Assembly (NCBI RefSeq): GCF_031624635.1
Contig: NZ_JAMQOQ010000011.1
Coordinates: 1 to 49,426 of the forward strand
Source: Halogeometricum sp. S3BR5-2
GTDB lineage: Archaea > Halobacteriota > Halobacteria > Halobacteriales > Haloferacaceae
Length of the DNA: 49,426 bases
Reading direction: 5' to 3'
Positions 26,496-33,823 of the stretch are shown in pieces; within the stretch, counting starts at the first letter, position 1; every line of letters starts with the position of its first letter. Position numbers and translations under genes: made by a program. The notes under the pieces were generated by a model that saw only the letters and a program-made list of their open reading frames with translations, had not been told where the DNA came from and did not search any database.

Positions 26496-26942
26496 TCACC
26501 GAAGAACGCTGTTTTCGGTATACTCTGGGTATTCCGAGTAAACGAAATCGAGAACCTCAGAAAGATTTTTTTGATTGAATTCATCTTTGAGCTCCTCAGA
26601 AAGGTTAAGCACCTGATTAGTTTCTTTCAGGTCTTCGAATCGCTTGGCGAGATCGCGTCCTTTCTCAGTAAGTTCGTACTCGTATAGCGCCTTGTCCTCG
26701 TCAAATTCCTCACGGGTTTCTTCTACAAGCCCTCGGTCGATTAGATCATCCAAATCATCGTAGAGTCCCTTCGAGAAAGGGCCGTAGTCGTAGGCTTCAA
26801 AGTCATAGGTGCTAATGCTAGAATCAGTTTCCAGTTGTTGTTGCAGTAAGAAGACCATTTTCTGGAAGCGCGTTCTCCCCTGCACCGCTTCTCGATCCTC
26901 GGAATACATGAGGGCTAGTGGAATCACCTCTCTACGGTGCAA
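26496..26942 (-). CDS. SocA/DUF4065 (Panacea)- or YwgA-like protein
   Basis: 148 aa. The first half reads RTRFQKMVFLLQQQLE, then YDFEAYDYGPFSKGLYDDLDDLIDRGLVEE, then YELTEKGRDLAKRF. This order (a Q-K-hydrophobic helix, a YGPFS turn and a winged-helix-like end) is that of SocA/DUF4065 and YwgA-like proteins. Some of these serve as antitoxins or proteolytic adaptors and often sit in defence regions. It overlaps the end of the TrmB-like gene by 11 nt, so the two are in one transcript. There is no evident toxin next to it. A regulatory or adaptor role in the downstream restriction system is inferred. Confidence 0.68.
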   Translation of the reverse strand: MHRREVIPLALMYSEDREAVQGRTRFQKMVFLLQQQLETDSSISTYDFEAYDYGPFSKGLYDDLDDLIDRGLVEETREEFDEDKALYEYELTEKGRDLAKRFEDLKETNQVLNLSEELKDEFNQKNLSEVLDFVYSEYPEYTENSVLR

Positions 26943-27693
26943 GTGGACTCACCTCTGTTGCCTCACTAGCTAAATCTTCGAAGTCTCTAATAAAGATGGT
27001 TGCCATGGCGGAATCAGAGAAGGCAACCCCTGATCCACCCCGCCCGATACGGGCGATCACCCGACTGTTATCGATTACGTAGAAGCTGCGCTCAATACTG
27101 TTAGATTGGAATGTTGTCACACCCTCGTCAGCCAGCCTGTCGACAGTCTTGTCATCATCTGCTCCGATGATTTTGGCGCTCACACCATCATCAACAAGGT
27201 CGGACATCAGCTCACGATCTTCCCGTGAAACCCAACGAAGGTTGGCATCCACCGCGTAGATTGCTTCTTCAGCGTCTGTAATGGCTGTCCGAACTTGATT
27301 AACAAGTCCTCGCGTACTGTCTAATGCCCACGTATCATCGTCGTCGTTGAATAAGGACCGTTCGGCTTCCCATGCTTCTTCAAGGCGACTCTTTGCCTGT
27401 TCTGATTTGCGTCGGAATTGTTCAACCTCATCGCTGATGACATCACGTGGATGAATTGCGTCGTATGTTTTCGGCCTGAACCCTTTCTGCTTGACACAAC
27501 CTCGCTCTTCCAGTTTAGATAGCACACCGTAAACGCGCGAGTTTGGGATATCGGCCTCCAACTCAATGTCTTTGACCTGCAGCTCACCGTTCATCACTAG
27601 AGCGCAGTAAGCGGCAGCCTGGTACTGGGGCCAATCCAAATCACCAGTCAAAACACCCCGTAGTTGGCTAATTGTGTACTCACTACCGGCCAT
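26932..27693 (-). CDS. TrmB-family regulator
   Basis: 253 aa. The N-terminal winged-helix (WPQYQAAAYCALVMNGELQVKDI, then SRVYGVLSKLEERGCV, then RPKTYDAIHPRDVI) is the TrmB pattern of archaeal sugar and stress regulators. A coiled-coil dimer helix follows (about 88-112). The C-terminal domain (about 125-245) has the phospholipase-D-like effector fold seen in TrmB proteins (AIYAVDANLRWVSREDRELMSDLVDDGVSAKIIG). It heads the restriction-like operon and overlaps the next gene. A palindrome at 27702-27717 sits at its promoter, so it is a likely autoregulator that could sense a ligand and switch the operon. Confidence 0.82.
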   Translation of the reverse strand: MAGSEYTISQLRGVLTGDLDWPQYQAAAYCALVMNGELQVKDIELEADIPNSRVYGVLSKLEERGCVKQKGFRPKTYDAIHPRDVISDEVEQFRRKSEQAKSRLEEAWEAERSLFNDDDDTWALDSTRGLVNQVRTAITDAEEAIYAVDANLRWVSREDRELMSDLVDDGVSAKIIGADDDKTVDRLADEGVTTFQSNSIERSFYVIDNSRVIARIGRGGSGVAFSDSAMATIFIRDFEDLASEATEVSPLAP

Positions 27694-27701
27694 ATACCCA
27701 T

Positions 27702-27730
27702 ACTCATTGTAGTGAGTGATAAATACTTAT
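27702..27730. promoter_or_regulatory. Promoter and operator of the TrmB-type gene
   Basis: Palindrome ACTCATTGTAGTGAGT (27702-27717; arms ACTCA/TGAGT) lies between a minus-strand TATA-like box (AGTATTTATC, about 27720-27730) and the ATG at 27693. Spacing fits a leaderless transcript with the operator over the start site, so binding there would block transcription. Confidence 0.55.
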
Positions 27731-27817
27731 CTCATAGAGTGACGTCTTACTACTTACAATCGAGAGTAGTTTAGAGAATGTTTATTTCCTCTCCCCCGTT
27801 CATATCAATTACAGCGG

Positions 27818-28303
27818 ATGACTGAGGAAGTGACTGAGTGGACTGAATTAAGTCCTCGCCGGCAGGAACTGCTTGAGATCATCGAAGAGGAATACACGCT
27901 GGACGACAAGTTCGGAAGGTCTGACGTGGACGACCTTCTGGAAGACGATGAAAATACAACGACGAAGACGCTCAATAATCTGGCCCACGAGGAAGACTAT
28001 TACCTGAATCGAGTTTCTGTTGGCGGAGGCCCGTTTCTGGTGGCGAACAAGACCCACGAAGAGGACGAAACAGCAGCATCGCCTTCCCAACAAGAAAGCT
28101 TAGCAAGAAAGATGGTCAACGAAGAAGGACTTGAGTTGACCCCTGAAGATTACCAGTGGGCAGTCGATGCCTCCAGAAACGCATTCGCATCGAAGTTCAA
28201 CGCGCGAGCTAGCCGCGTTAATCTGAATCCAACCTGGACGAGAAACCTCTACCAGATCACTGTGGAAGGGCAAACGCGTATTCGAGCGAACGGTGACATC
28301 TGA
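27818..28303 (+). CDS. Hypothetical protein, weakly winged-helix-like
   Basis: 161 aa, starting MTEEVTEWTELSPRRQ. The first 75 residues look like a short helix-turn-helix (RRQELLEIIEEEYTLDDKF, then TTTKTLNNLAHEEDYYL, then GGPFLVANK as a wing). The second half, separated by an acidic linker, is basic near the end (ASKFNARASRVNLNPTWTRNLYQI). It is not recognised. It is divergent from the TrmB-type gene across 124 bp and may be regulated by it. Confidence 0.6.
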   Translation: MTEEVTEWTELSPRRQELLEIIEEEYTLDDKFGRSDVDDLLEDDENTTTKTLNNLAHEEDYYLNRVSVGGGPFLVANKTHEEDETAASPSQQESLARKMVNEEGLELTPEDYQWAVDASRNAFASKFNARASRVNLNPTWTRNLYQITVEGQTRIRANGDI

Positions 28304-28530
28304 GGAAACGCGGGATTGAATCGTGGAGTGATTCTGTACAAGGCGTCCTCCTCAGCGAGGCAATGTCTTTCAGAGATCAGAGATTGAGTTATACTATATC
28401 TGCCGACTTATCATAGAAGTCGTCACTGGAATTCCGCTATTCTCCGCTCTAGCGGCCTAATCAGGGGGTGACACACCACCGTTTCTGATGCTCGACAGAT
28501 ATTTAGTGTAAGCTTGTTTTAGAAACTCCT
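28304..28530. other. Gene-free gap with a lone ORB-like repeat
   Basis: 227 bp. At 28466-28492 lies ACACACCACCGTTTCTGATG, the reverse of the ORB core CAGAAACGGTGGTGTGT, 38 bp before the recombinase gene and over 20 kb from orc1. Otherwise nothing was seen. Confidence 0.5.
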
Positions 28531-29136
28531 ATGCGACTGGAAGCGACCGCAAAGCAGGACGAATACAAGGTCTGGATGACCGACGCCGAACTCGAGGAGC
28601 TGCGGCGGGCCGCTGCGAATCATCGCGACGATCTCATTATCCAGCTCGGCGGCTACGTCGGCCTCCGAGCCTTCGAAATTCCGCAGATTTGCCCGGAACA
28701 CGTGAAACGCACACCGGACGGGGATCACTACCGACTCCGGGTTCCAGAGGGAAAGGACACGACCGGGAACGGCGGGAAGCCCCGTGATGCCTACCTCCCC
28801 GCGGACGTCGAGGGGGACGTTCACCGCTACCAGACTGCCGAAGATATAGCGCCGGACGATTTATTGATCGATCTCACCGAGCGCGGCGTCCGCGACGTCG
28901 TGAAGCGCACGGCCGAGCGTGCGGCCGCCGAAACCGGCGACGATGACTACCAGTACGTGAGTTCTCACGATCTCCGCCGCCGCTTCGCGCAACGCCTCCT
29001 CGTCGACCGCCAGATGAATCCTCGCGTCGTGATGGCCGTCGGCGGTTGGGATAGCTTCCAGGCTATTGAACCATATCTCAATGCCCCGACGGCCGACGTC
29101 GTCAACGACGCCTTCGAGGAGGCCGGGCTCGCATGA
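28531..29136 (+). CDS. Short tyrosine recombinase/integrase
   Basis: 201 aa, mostly the catalytic domain. All key residues can be placed: R46 in GLRAFEI, K75 in VPEGKD, H146-D-L-R149, W173 in GGWDS in the second His/Trp position, and Y182 in EPYL as the nucleophile. Such short XerC/D-like enzymes are common on haloarchaeal plasmids and viruses; they cut and join DNA at short sites. The N-terminal core-binding domain is reduced. A small Cys/His protein gene overlaps its end by 4 nt, and a lone ORB-like repeat lies just upstream. It could act on the inverted-repeat elements described here, or on a chromosomal target. Confidence 0.85.
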   Translation: MRLEATAKQDEYKVWMTDAELEELRRAAANHRDDLIIQLGGYVGLRAFEIPQICPEHVKRTPDGDHYRLRVPEGKDTTGNGGKPRDAYLPADVEGDVHRYQTAEDIAPDDLLIDLTERGVRDVVKRTAERAAAETGDDDYQYVSSHDLRRRFAQRLLVDRQMNPRVVMAVGGWDSFQAIEPYLNAPTADVVNDAFEEAGLA

Positions 29137-29552
29137 CCGAAGACGACGTCGACCCCGAGAACCCGCGACCAAACGGGCACTATCCCCGGTTTAGAGGTAA
29201 CGAGTGGCACTACGTTCCGGACGAACTCGCACAGACGATCTCGCTGGGGCCGGGCGGCGACGGCGAAGAGGGCCAAGACTGGGTACTCACGTACACTCCC
29301 GAGCGGCGAAACGAGGACGACCGCGAAAAAGTCCTCGTTCGGCTGACACCACGTGCGCTCCACGAACTCTACATCGAGACGAAAGACCTGTCGAACGACG
29401 CCCGGATGTACGGCCACAGTGCCGAGTGTGACCTGTGCGGCGAGCAGGTCGATCTCGAACGAGCGATTCCGAACCCTCGTGGAGAGCCGTGCCACAAGCA
29501 CTGCTGGGCAGAGTACACGGGCGCGCCTGAGTGGTTCACCGACCACGCGTAG
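29133..29552 (+). CDS. Small zinc-finger-like partner of the recombinase
   Basis: 139 aa. It starts inside the stop codon of the recombinase gene (ATGA), so it is translated with it. Near the C-terminus CDLCGEQVDLERA and PCHKHCWAEY give a C-x2-C ... C-x2-H-x-C cluster typical of a small zinc site, related in layout to HNH or treble-clef folds, but no HNH catalytic triad is clear. The N-terminal part is acidic. Inferred role: accessory or directionality factor for the recombinase. Confidence 0.65.
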   Translation: MTEDDVDPENPRPNGHYPRFRGNEWHYVPDELAQTISLGPGGDGEEGQDWVLTYTPERRNEDDREKVLVRLTPRALHELYIETKDLSNDARMYGHSAECDLCGEQVDLERAIPNPRGEPCHKHCWAEYTGAPEWFTDHA

Positions 29553-29650
29553 CGAAAATCGGTGAAAACGAAGGATAGGGAGGCGAGGGGAGCCGTTTCT
29601 GGAACGCGAGAGTAGGGGTCGATCCGGGGAGAACCGGGTTCCATAGCGTG

Positions 29651-30094
29651 CTACGGGAGCAAATCCCGGAGATCGTCCTCGTCGAGCGCGTCGTGATCCG
29701 CGAAGTATTGCTCAACATCGGGCACCTTCTCCAGCGCAGTGACCTCCTCAGCTTTCGTCTCTGCACTCGGACTGTACTCTGCCAGCGCCTTGTGAGGGTA
29801 GTCGTGGTACGGGTCGATGAAGAAGAGATAGATGACATGATACTCTGTGTTTCCGCGTGGGATTTCGTCAACGACCTTGGTGTACAATCGACCCTGATCA
29901 CCGACGGTGATGATATCAAGGTTGGCGATGCGCTCGTAGATGAACGAGCTGGGTGGTGCCTCGCTCGTAACGATGTTCAGGAGCCGGGTGATGACCTCCT
30001 CCTGTTCCGAGGCATCGAGTGCAGCAAAATCTGCAGCGGCTTCCCCAGCAAAGATGACCCTCGTCTCTTCGTCCGACAGTGATACATAGCTCAC
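29651..30094 (-). CDS. RelE/ParE-like toxin candidate
   Basis: 147 aa. The part AAADFAALDASEQEEVITRLLNIVTSE, followed by IANLDIITVGDQGRLYTKVVDEI, then EYHVIYLFFIDPYHDYP has the RelE/ParE order: two helices then a sheet with a central arginine (GRLY). The C-terminal tail is acidic and longer than in bacterial RelE. A 50-aa acidic gene with an antitoxin-like C-terminus lies 21 bp upstream on the same strand. If RelE-like, it would cut mRNA on ribosomes; if ParE-like, it would target gyrase. The call rests on pattern and on gene pairing. Confidence 0.62.
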   Translation of the reverse strand: MSYVSLSDEETRVIFAGEAAADFAALDASEQEEVITRLLNIVTSEAPPSSFIYERIANLDIITVGDQGRLYTKVVDEIPRGNTEYHVIYLFFIDPYHDYPHKALAEYSPSAETKAEEVTALEKVPDVEQYFADHDALDEDDLRDLLP

Positions 30095-30115
30095 ATCTGC
30101 CTCACGAAAAGTCGG

Positions 30116-30268
30116 TTAGTACTTCAGTAGAGACTCGAGGTCCTCTTTGCTCGCTGTATTCCCTTCGGCGATGTCCTCAATGCCGCGAAGAACGCCCTCA
30201 GGAACCTCAGGACGATCTCCGTCCTCGGCGTCGCCCTCGCGGTCGTCGCCAGCGGGGTGGAGACTCAT
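30116..30268 (-). CDS. 50-aa antitoxin candidate
   Basis: Stop TTA at 30116-30118 and ATG at 30266-30268 give 50 aa, from MSLHPAGDDRE to the end EDLESLLKY. The acidic N-terminus is disordered; the second half (VLRGIEDIAEGNTASKEDLESLL) has the look of the short helical antitoxins that pair with RelE-like toxins in haloarchaea. The toxin gene begins 21 bp downstream on the same strand. Codon use is normal for a haloarchaeon (GAC, GAG and CTC preferred). Confidence 0.6.
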   Translation of the reverse strand: MSLHPAGDDREGDAEDGDRPEVPEGVLRGIEDIAEGNTASKEDLESLLKY

Positions 30269-30343
30269 TGATGAAATATCGGCGCTCCTCTGTAATAAGC
30301 TTGTGGACGGCTACGCGGACGCCGACGGCTCTGCGGTACTCGC

Positions 30344-30424
30344 TCAAGATTGCAGGTCGTCGTGGGCCTGGAGGGCGTCCTGGTCGAGGCGGTCAGCAAA
30401 GGCGCGGATGCTCTCGGCTGGCGT
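30344..30424 (-). pseudogene. Possible gene remnant
   Basis: In the minus frame ending at the stop 30344-30346 the text AESIRAFADRLDQDALQAH has a convincing haloarchaeal helix character, but the frame is closed upstream by a stop at 30425-30427. It looks like the last 26 codons of a lost gene. The rest of the gap 30269-30596 shows no coding frame with support. Confidence 0.3.
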
Positions 30425-30596
30425 CTATCGCACCCCCTCTCCATCTGCTGAATGTATATTGCAGAACAACCAGGGAGGGGCTTCGCACTAAGGAGAGAAG
30501 GACCAACAAGAATAGCAGTGAGTGACTGTTATGAGATACCTCCATGACGGTCAACGTGGCCTTCTATACACCTGAGTGAGTACGGGGAGTCAACCA

Positions 30597-31472
30597 ATGA
30601 CGACTAACGACGATGAGACGCTCCGGCTACTCTGTATGGGAGACAACCACGGAGATGTCGACTCTTTGGAGCGGGTCGTCGACGGTACTGAAGGCGAGGA
30701 ATTCGACTTTGTAATTCACGTCGGCGATATCACGAATGCATGGTTTGATGGCGTCGACGAGGGCCGGGAACAGCTCGATGCGGTCACGCCGTATTTCAAG
30801 ACGCTCCACGAGCGGGGAGAGCTCCTCTACATCTGGGGGAATCGGGACGGGGCAATCGGTCCAGAACAGCCGTTCCAAGACTACGACCTTCCAGGGACGT
30901 TCATCCCCGAAGATGACAGTATCACCGTCGCTGGAGAGACATTCACGCAAAATCCCGAGCTAGTCGAAGACGAGACAATCCTCGTGAATCACTACTGGCA
31001 CCCCGAACTGCTGGAACACTTCGCGGGGAAGGCATACTTCTCTGGTCATATACACACCGGTCGCTACAAGAACAAGGCTCTCAATACCGCATTCCTCTAC
31101 CGAACGGCAGACCATGGTGCAGACGCGCTTCTCGGCGCGTACTTCGTCGTTGAGATCGCCCCTGACGGAACGTGGGAGGTCGATTTCCGAAACATCGGGC
31201 AGGTTCGCAAAGGAATCTGTCCCAAACACCAGGCGCTCGGTGTGCAGTTCGTCCCCGACTACTGGCGAAACGACTGTCAATTCTGCTACGACGAAGAGGA
31301 ATTCTACAGTGAGGTCGTCCGCACAGTGCTCTACGGACTGGGAACGATACAAGAGGAAGCTGAGACTGATGAAGTGGTCGAATCTGCAGCGTCAACGTTC
31401 GGGGCTACTCCACCGTCTTTCGAATCGAAACTGCGAGAGTTTCTCGAAGAGCGGACAGAGGAGCACTCATAG
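30597..31472 (+). CDS. Calcineurin-like metallophosphoesterase
   Basis: 291 aa from the ATG at 30597, after a GGGGAG site; a GTG seven codons earlier is possible. Metal-binding motifs are complete: GDNHGD (D16, H18), HVGDIT (D44), WGNRD (N82, D84), a histidine in VNHYWH, and SGHIHTG. This is a YfcE/MJ0936-type phosphodiesterase fold in the first 190 residues. The C-terminal about 90 residues are unusual: GICPKHQ and DCQFCYDEEE place four possible zinc ligands (C, H, C, C), followed by an acidic tail. The substrate is unknown. It stands alone after a toxin-antitoxin pair and converges on the second VapBC. Confidence 0.85.
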   Translation: MTTNDDETLRLLCMGDNHGDVDSLERVVDGTEGEEFDFVIHVGDITNAWFDGVDEGREQLDAVTPYFKTLHERGELLYIWGNRDGAIGPEQPFQDYDLPGTFIPEDDSITVAGETFTQNPELVEDETILVNHYWHPELLEHFAGKAYFSGHIHTGRYKNKALNTAFLYRTADHGADALLGAYFVVEIAPDGTWEVDFRNIGQVRKGICPKHQALGVQFVPDYWRNDCQFCYDEEEFYSEVVRTVLYGLGTIQEEAETDEVVESAASTFGATPPSFESKLREFLEERTEEHS

Positions 31473-31499
31473 CGGCCACTATGGGACGAGAACCAGGAT

Positions 31500-31928
31500 C
31501 TATGCCGGTTCGGTCCGGAACCGAGTGATTGGGACGTCGGTGACGTCGTCGTAGTCGTCGTCCGCACCGACCAGGAGCATCCCGTCGACGTGCGCTGCGG
31601 TCCCGAGCGCAAAAGCATCGCCAAGCGCCGGAGCGTAGCGGAATTTGAAGTCGGCTGCTGACGCCCAGGTCTGTTCGGTGTCGACCCGGCGGATACCGCT
31701 CTCCTCGAGGACGTCGACGACAGCATCAGCGCGCTCCTCGCCGTCAATCGCACGGACGACGTAGTGGACCTCTGCGAGATTGATCGCCGAGATATAGCCA
31801 TTGGCCGCGCCTTCAACGGCGTCGACGTACGTTTCGACGGTGTCACTCCCTGGTTCGTTGCAGAAATAGGCGATGAGTGGTTCGGCGTCGAAGACGATTG
31901 TTTCGGGAATCTCAGCCTCATCCGTCAT
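31500..31928 (-). CDS. vapC: PIN-domain toxin (second VapC)
   Basis: 142 aa. PIN landmarks: VFDAEPLIAYF with D14, NLAEVHYVV with E53, ALGDAFALGTA with D104, and GADDDYDDV near 121-129 supplying the last acid. It overlaps the AbrB-type antitoxin gene upstream by 4 nt, a normal pair. Such RNases cut tRNA, rRNA or mRNA when released; the target is not known. It is unlike the VapC at 1069-1455 (low similarity), so the two came from separate sources. It lies just outside the 41-bp inverted repeat at 32342. Confidence 0.85.
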   Translation of the reverse strand: MTDEAEIPETIVFDAEPLIAYFCNEPGSDTVETYVDAVEGAANGYISAINLAEVHYVVRAIDGEERADAVVDVLEESGIRRVDTEQTWASAADFKFRYAPALGDAFALGTAAHVDGMLLVGADDDYDDVTDVPITRFRTEPA

Positions 31929-32233
31929 GCGTCAGCCTCGTCGTCACCGGCGTAACGCTGCCGCAACTCCTCTTCGCTGGCTTTGTCCGCTGCACGTTCC
32001 TTCCGTAGGCGCTCGGTTGCCGAGCGCCCCTGCTCGTCGGTTTTCCCTTCCAGAACCCCACGCAGGTCTGTAACCGAGTGGATGGGGCGAACAACGATCT
32101 CACCCTCTTCGGTCCGAATGAACTTCACACGGCCGGGCGTGTCGATACCCAACTCCTCACGGAACTCCTTCGGGATGGTGGCTTGCCCGCGCGACGATAC
32201 AGACACCACTTTTTCAGACTCTGTCTTGCTCAT
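31925..32233 (-). CDS. vapB: AbrB-type antitoxin (second VapB)
   Basis: 102 aa. The ATG at 32233 gives MSKTESEKVVSVSSRGQATIP; a frame 12 codons longer exists but adds text outside the AbrB fold. VSVSSRGQATIPKEFREELGI then GRVKFIRTEEGEIVVRP is the SpoVT/AbrB swapped-hairpin DNA-binding domain. The C-terminal half (SVTDLRGVLEGKTDEQGRSATERL) would wrap the toxin. It overlaps the PIN gene by 4 nt and likely represses the pair. Confidence 0.87.
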   Translation of the reverse strand: MSKTESEKVVSVSSRGQATIPKEFREELGIDTPGRVKFIRTEEGEIVVRPIHSVTDLRGVLEGKTDEQGRSATERLRKERAADKASEEELRQRYAGDDEADA

Positions 32234-32341
32234 ACTATTCTCTATCATTACTTTAGTCCAGTCATACAAAAGACTAGCGCTGGGTTGGGTAGTTAGCGAA
32301 TCAACTCAGTCATTGCTTTCAACGCCAGGTGAAGCACCGCC

Positions 32342-32382
32342 TTAACCAACAAGTCCGATTATGTCGGCCGTTTGTTGGTTAA
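32342..32382. repeat. 41-bp inverted-repeat element, family 2 (E5)
   Basis: Arms TTAACCAACA (32342-32351) and TGTTGGTTAA (32373-32382), with a 21-bp gap. Matching length and arms occur at 40180-40220. The arm resembles that of family 1 (TTACCAAACA). The pair encloses the mobilisation module. Confidence 0.82.
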
Positions 32383-32660
32383 TAGGTCACGCTCCGGTTG
32401 CATTCGAAGCACTCAATCTACAGTATCCGTGTTACTCGCAGATCGACTGTGGACGTAATAATTAAGGTGGAACCCAATGTGGGAGTAGACACAGCCAATG
32501 TGGTCCCCACAAACTGCCGTCCAGCGATTTTTCACAGACCAATGTGCAGCTTTGGCTTGCCCTCTACCGCCACACACCCGCCTTCCGCGAACAACGACTG
32601 CCGATTTCTCCACCGGATCGCTCATACCAACCACGACGAGTATCGCTCGGAGCGTCTGAG
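32383..32660. other. Gap before the mobilisation genes, transfer-origin candidate
   Basis: 278 bp without a supported gene. CCAATGTG is repeated in direct orientation at 32474, 32495 and 32539. Spacing is 21 and 44 bp, i.e. two and about four turns of DNA on the same face. Direct repeats ahead of an RHH and relaxase gene are typical of the site bound by an accessory protein next to a transfer nick. The nick site cannot be placed. Confidence 0.42.
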
Positions 32661-33260
32661 ATGGGTGGGCGCGACACGCAGATTACGGTGTACGTCACGG
32701 ACGAACGCAAGGCCGAACTCAAACAGCGCGCCGAGGAGGAAGACACCTCCATGTCCGGGATCATCAACGACATGATCGACCGCCAGCTCCAGCAGGACGC
32801 CCAAGACGCAATTGCCTCAGAAGCGCGCGCTGAAGAGCGCATCCAGGAACTCATCTCAGTCGGCACCGAGCAAATGGTCGAGACCGCCAAGGAGATCCGC
32901 GATATGAACGCGAAGTTCGGTGCCTACACAATCGCCAACTTTGAACTGATGAAACAGGATCGGTCAGCGCACGTCCGGAAGGATGCGCTCGATACGGGCG
33001 CTCGTCGGATCCGCCAAGATCTCGAGACAGGTATCCAGGAGGTGGGTGAGGACACGTCGGCCACGGAGGCGAGTGCTGAGACCACGACTGATTCGACCAC
33101 GACACAGCGGCCCACGTCCGACGCTCCCGACTCGCCTGACACGGCCACCGACGACACGCCAGACGACGTCGACGAGACGACAGACGGCTCCGACGATGCA
33201 GAGAGCGATGCGGACGATGGCAGCGACCTCTTCACCAAACTTCGGAGTGATCGCGAATGA
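32661..33260 (+). CDS. RHH accessory protein of the mobilisation module
   Basis: 199 aa. The ATG at 32661 puts the RHH strand TQITVYVTDERKAELKQRA at the N-terminus, followed by EDTSMSGIINDMIDRQLQ. A long coiled coil (about 50-100) and a Thr/Asp-rich disordered tail (about 125-190) follow. Relaxosome accessory proteins such as MobC, TraM or NikA have this RHH-plus-helix design. It overlaps the relaxase-like gene by 4 nt (ATGA). Likely role: binding the CCAATGTG repeats and guiding the relaxase. Confidence 0.72.
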   Translation: MGGRDTQITVYVTDERKAELKQRAEEEDTSMSGIINDMIDRQLQQDAQDAIASEARAEERIQELISVGTEQMVETAKEIRDMNAKFGAYTIANFELMKQDRSAHVRKDALDTGARRIRQDLETGIQEVGEDTSATEASAETTTDSTTTQRPTSDAPDSPDTATDDTPDDVDETTDGSDDAESDADDGSDLFTKLRSDRE

Positions 33261-33823
33261 AGGTCTTCACGGACACCAACTACCGCGAGCACGGTGCGCG
33301 GAACCTCGTCGAGTATCTGGATAAGGAGAAGGGGCTTGAGAACCGCGCCGGCGAGGAGATGTCCGACGAGGACATCGAGGCGTTCATCGAGAAGTCCGAA
33401 GAATACGAGTTCGAGCGGGAGGTCATCATCTCACCGCAGAACGGCACCGACCTCTCTGACGACCAATTCAGTCTGTACACTCGGCAGGTGATGAGCGAGT
33501 TTTGCAAGGACCGCAATACAGCGACGTACTGTTATGCAATCCATCGTGATACTGATCATCCACACGCCCAAGTTGCACTGACTGGAACGAAACGCGACCT
33601 CTGGATGGACAAAGAGGACTGCGAACAACTCCGCGAGCGCGCCCACGAGCAGTTCCACGACCAGCATCGTGAACTCACCAAGGAGCTCTCGCACCAGTTC
33701 GAACAGACGTTGCAGCACGAGACCACACACGAACTGGAGACTGAATCCGATCGGGACCTGGACCACGAACAAGACTCCGGACCAGAGCCCGAGCAGGCAC
33801 AAGCACAGGGGCCTGACTCGTGA
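33257..33823 (+). CDS. HUH relaxase-like protein
   Basis: 188 aa. The first part, VFTDTNYREHGARNLVEYLDKEK, resembles the N-terminus of MobA/VirD2-type relaxases, with Tyr9 or Tyr20 as candidate nucleophiles. H96-R-D-T-D-H101-P-H103-A-Q-V is the three-histidine metal motif of relaxases. The C-terminal 60 residues are a charged, disordered tail rich in His, Glu and Gln. The protein is much shorter than bacterial relaxases. Upstream is an RHH gene and downstream a VirD4/TraD-like ATPase, each overlapping by 4 nt; this order supports DNA nicking and transfer. Relaxases are rare or poorly known in archaea, so confirmation matters. Confidence 0.72.
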   Translation: MKVFTDTNYREHGARNLVEYLDKEKGLENRAGEEMSDEDIEAFIEKSEEYEFEREVIISPQNGTDLSDDQFSLYTRQVMSEFCKDRNTATYCYAIHRDTDHPHAQVALTGTKRDLWMDKEDCEQLRERAHEQFHDQHRELTKELSHQFEQTLQHETTHELETESDRDLDHEQDSGPEPEQAQAQGPDS

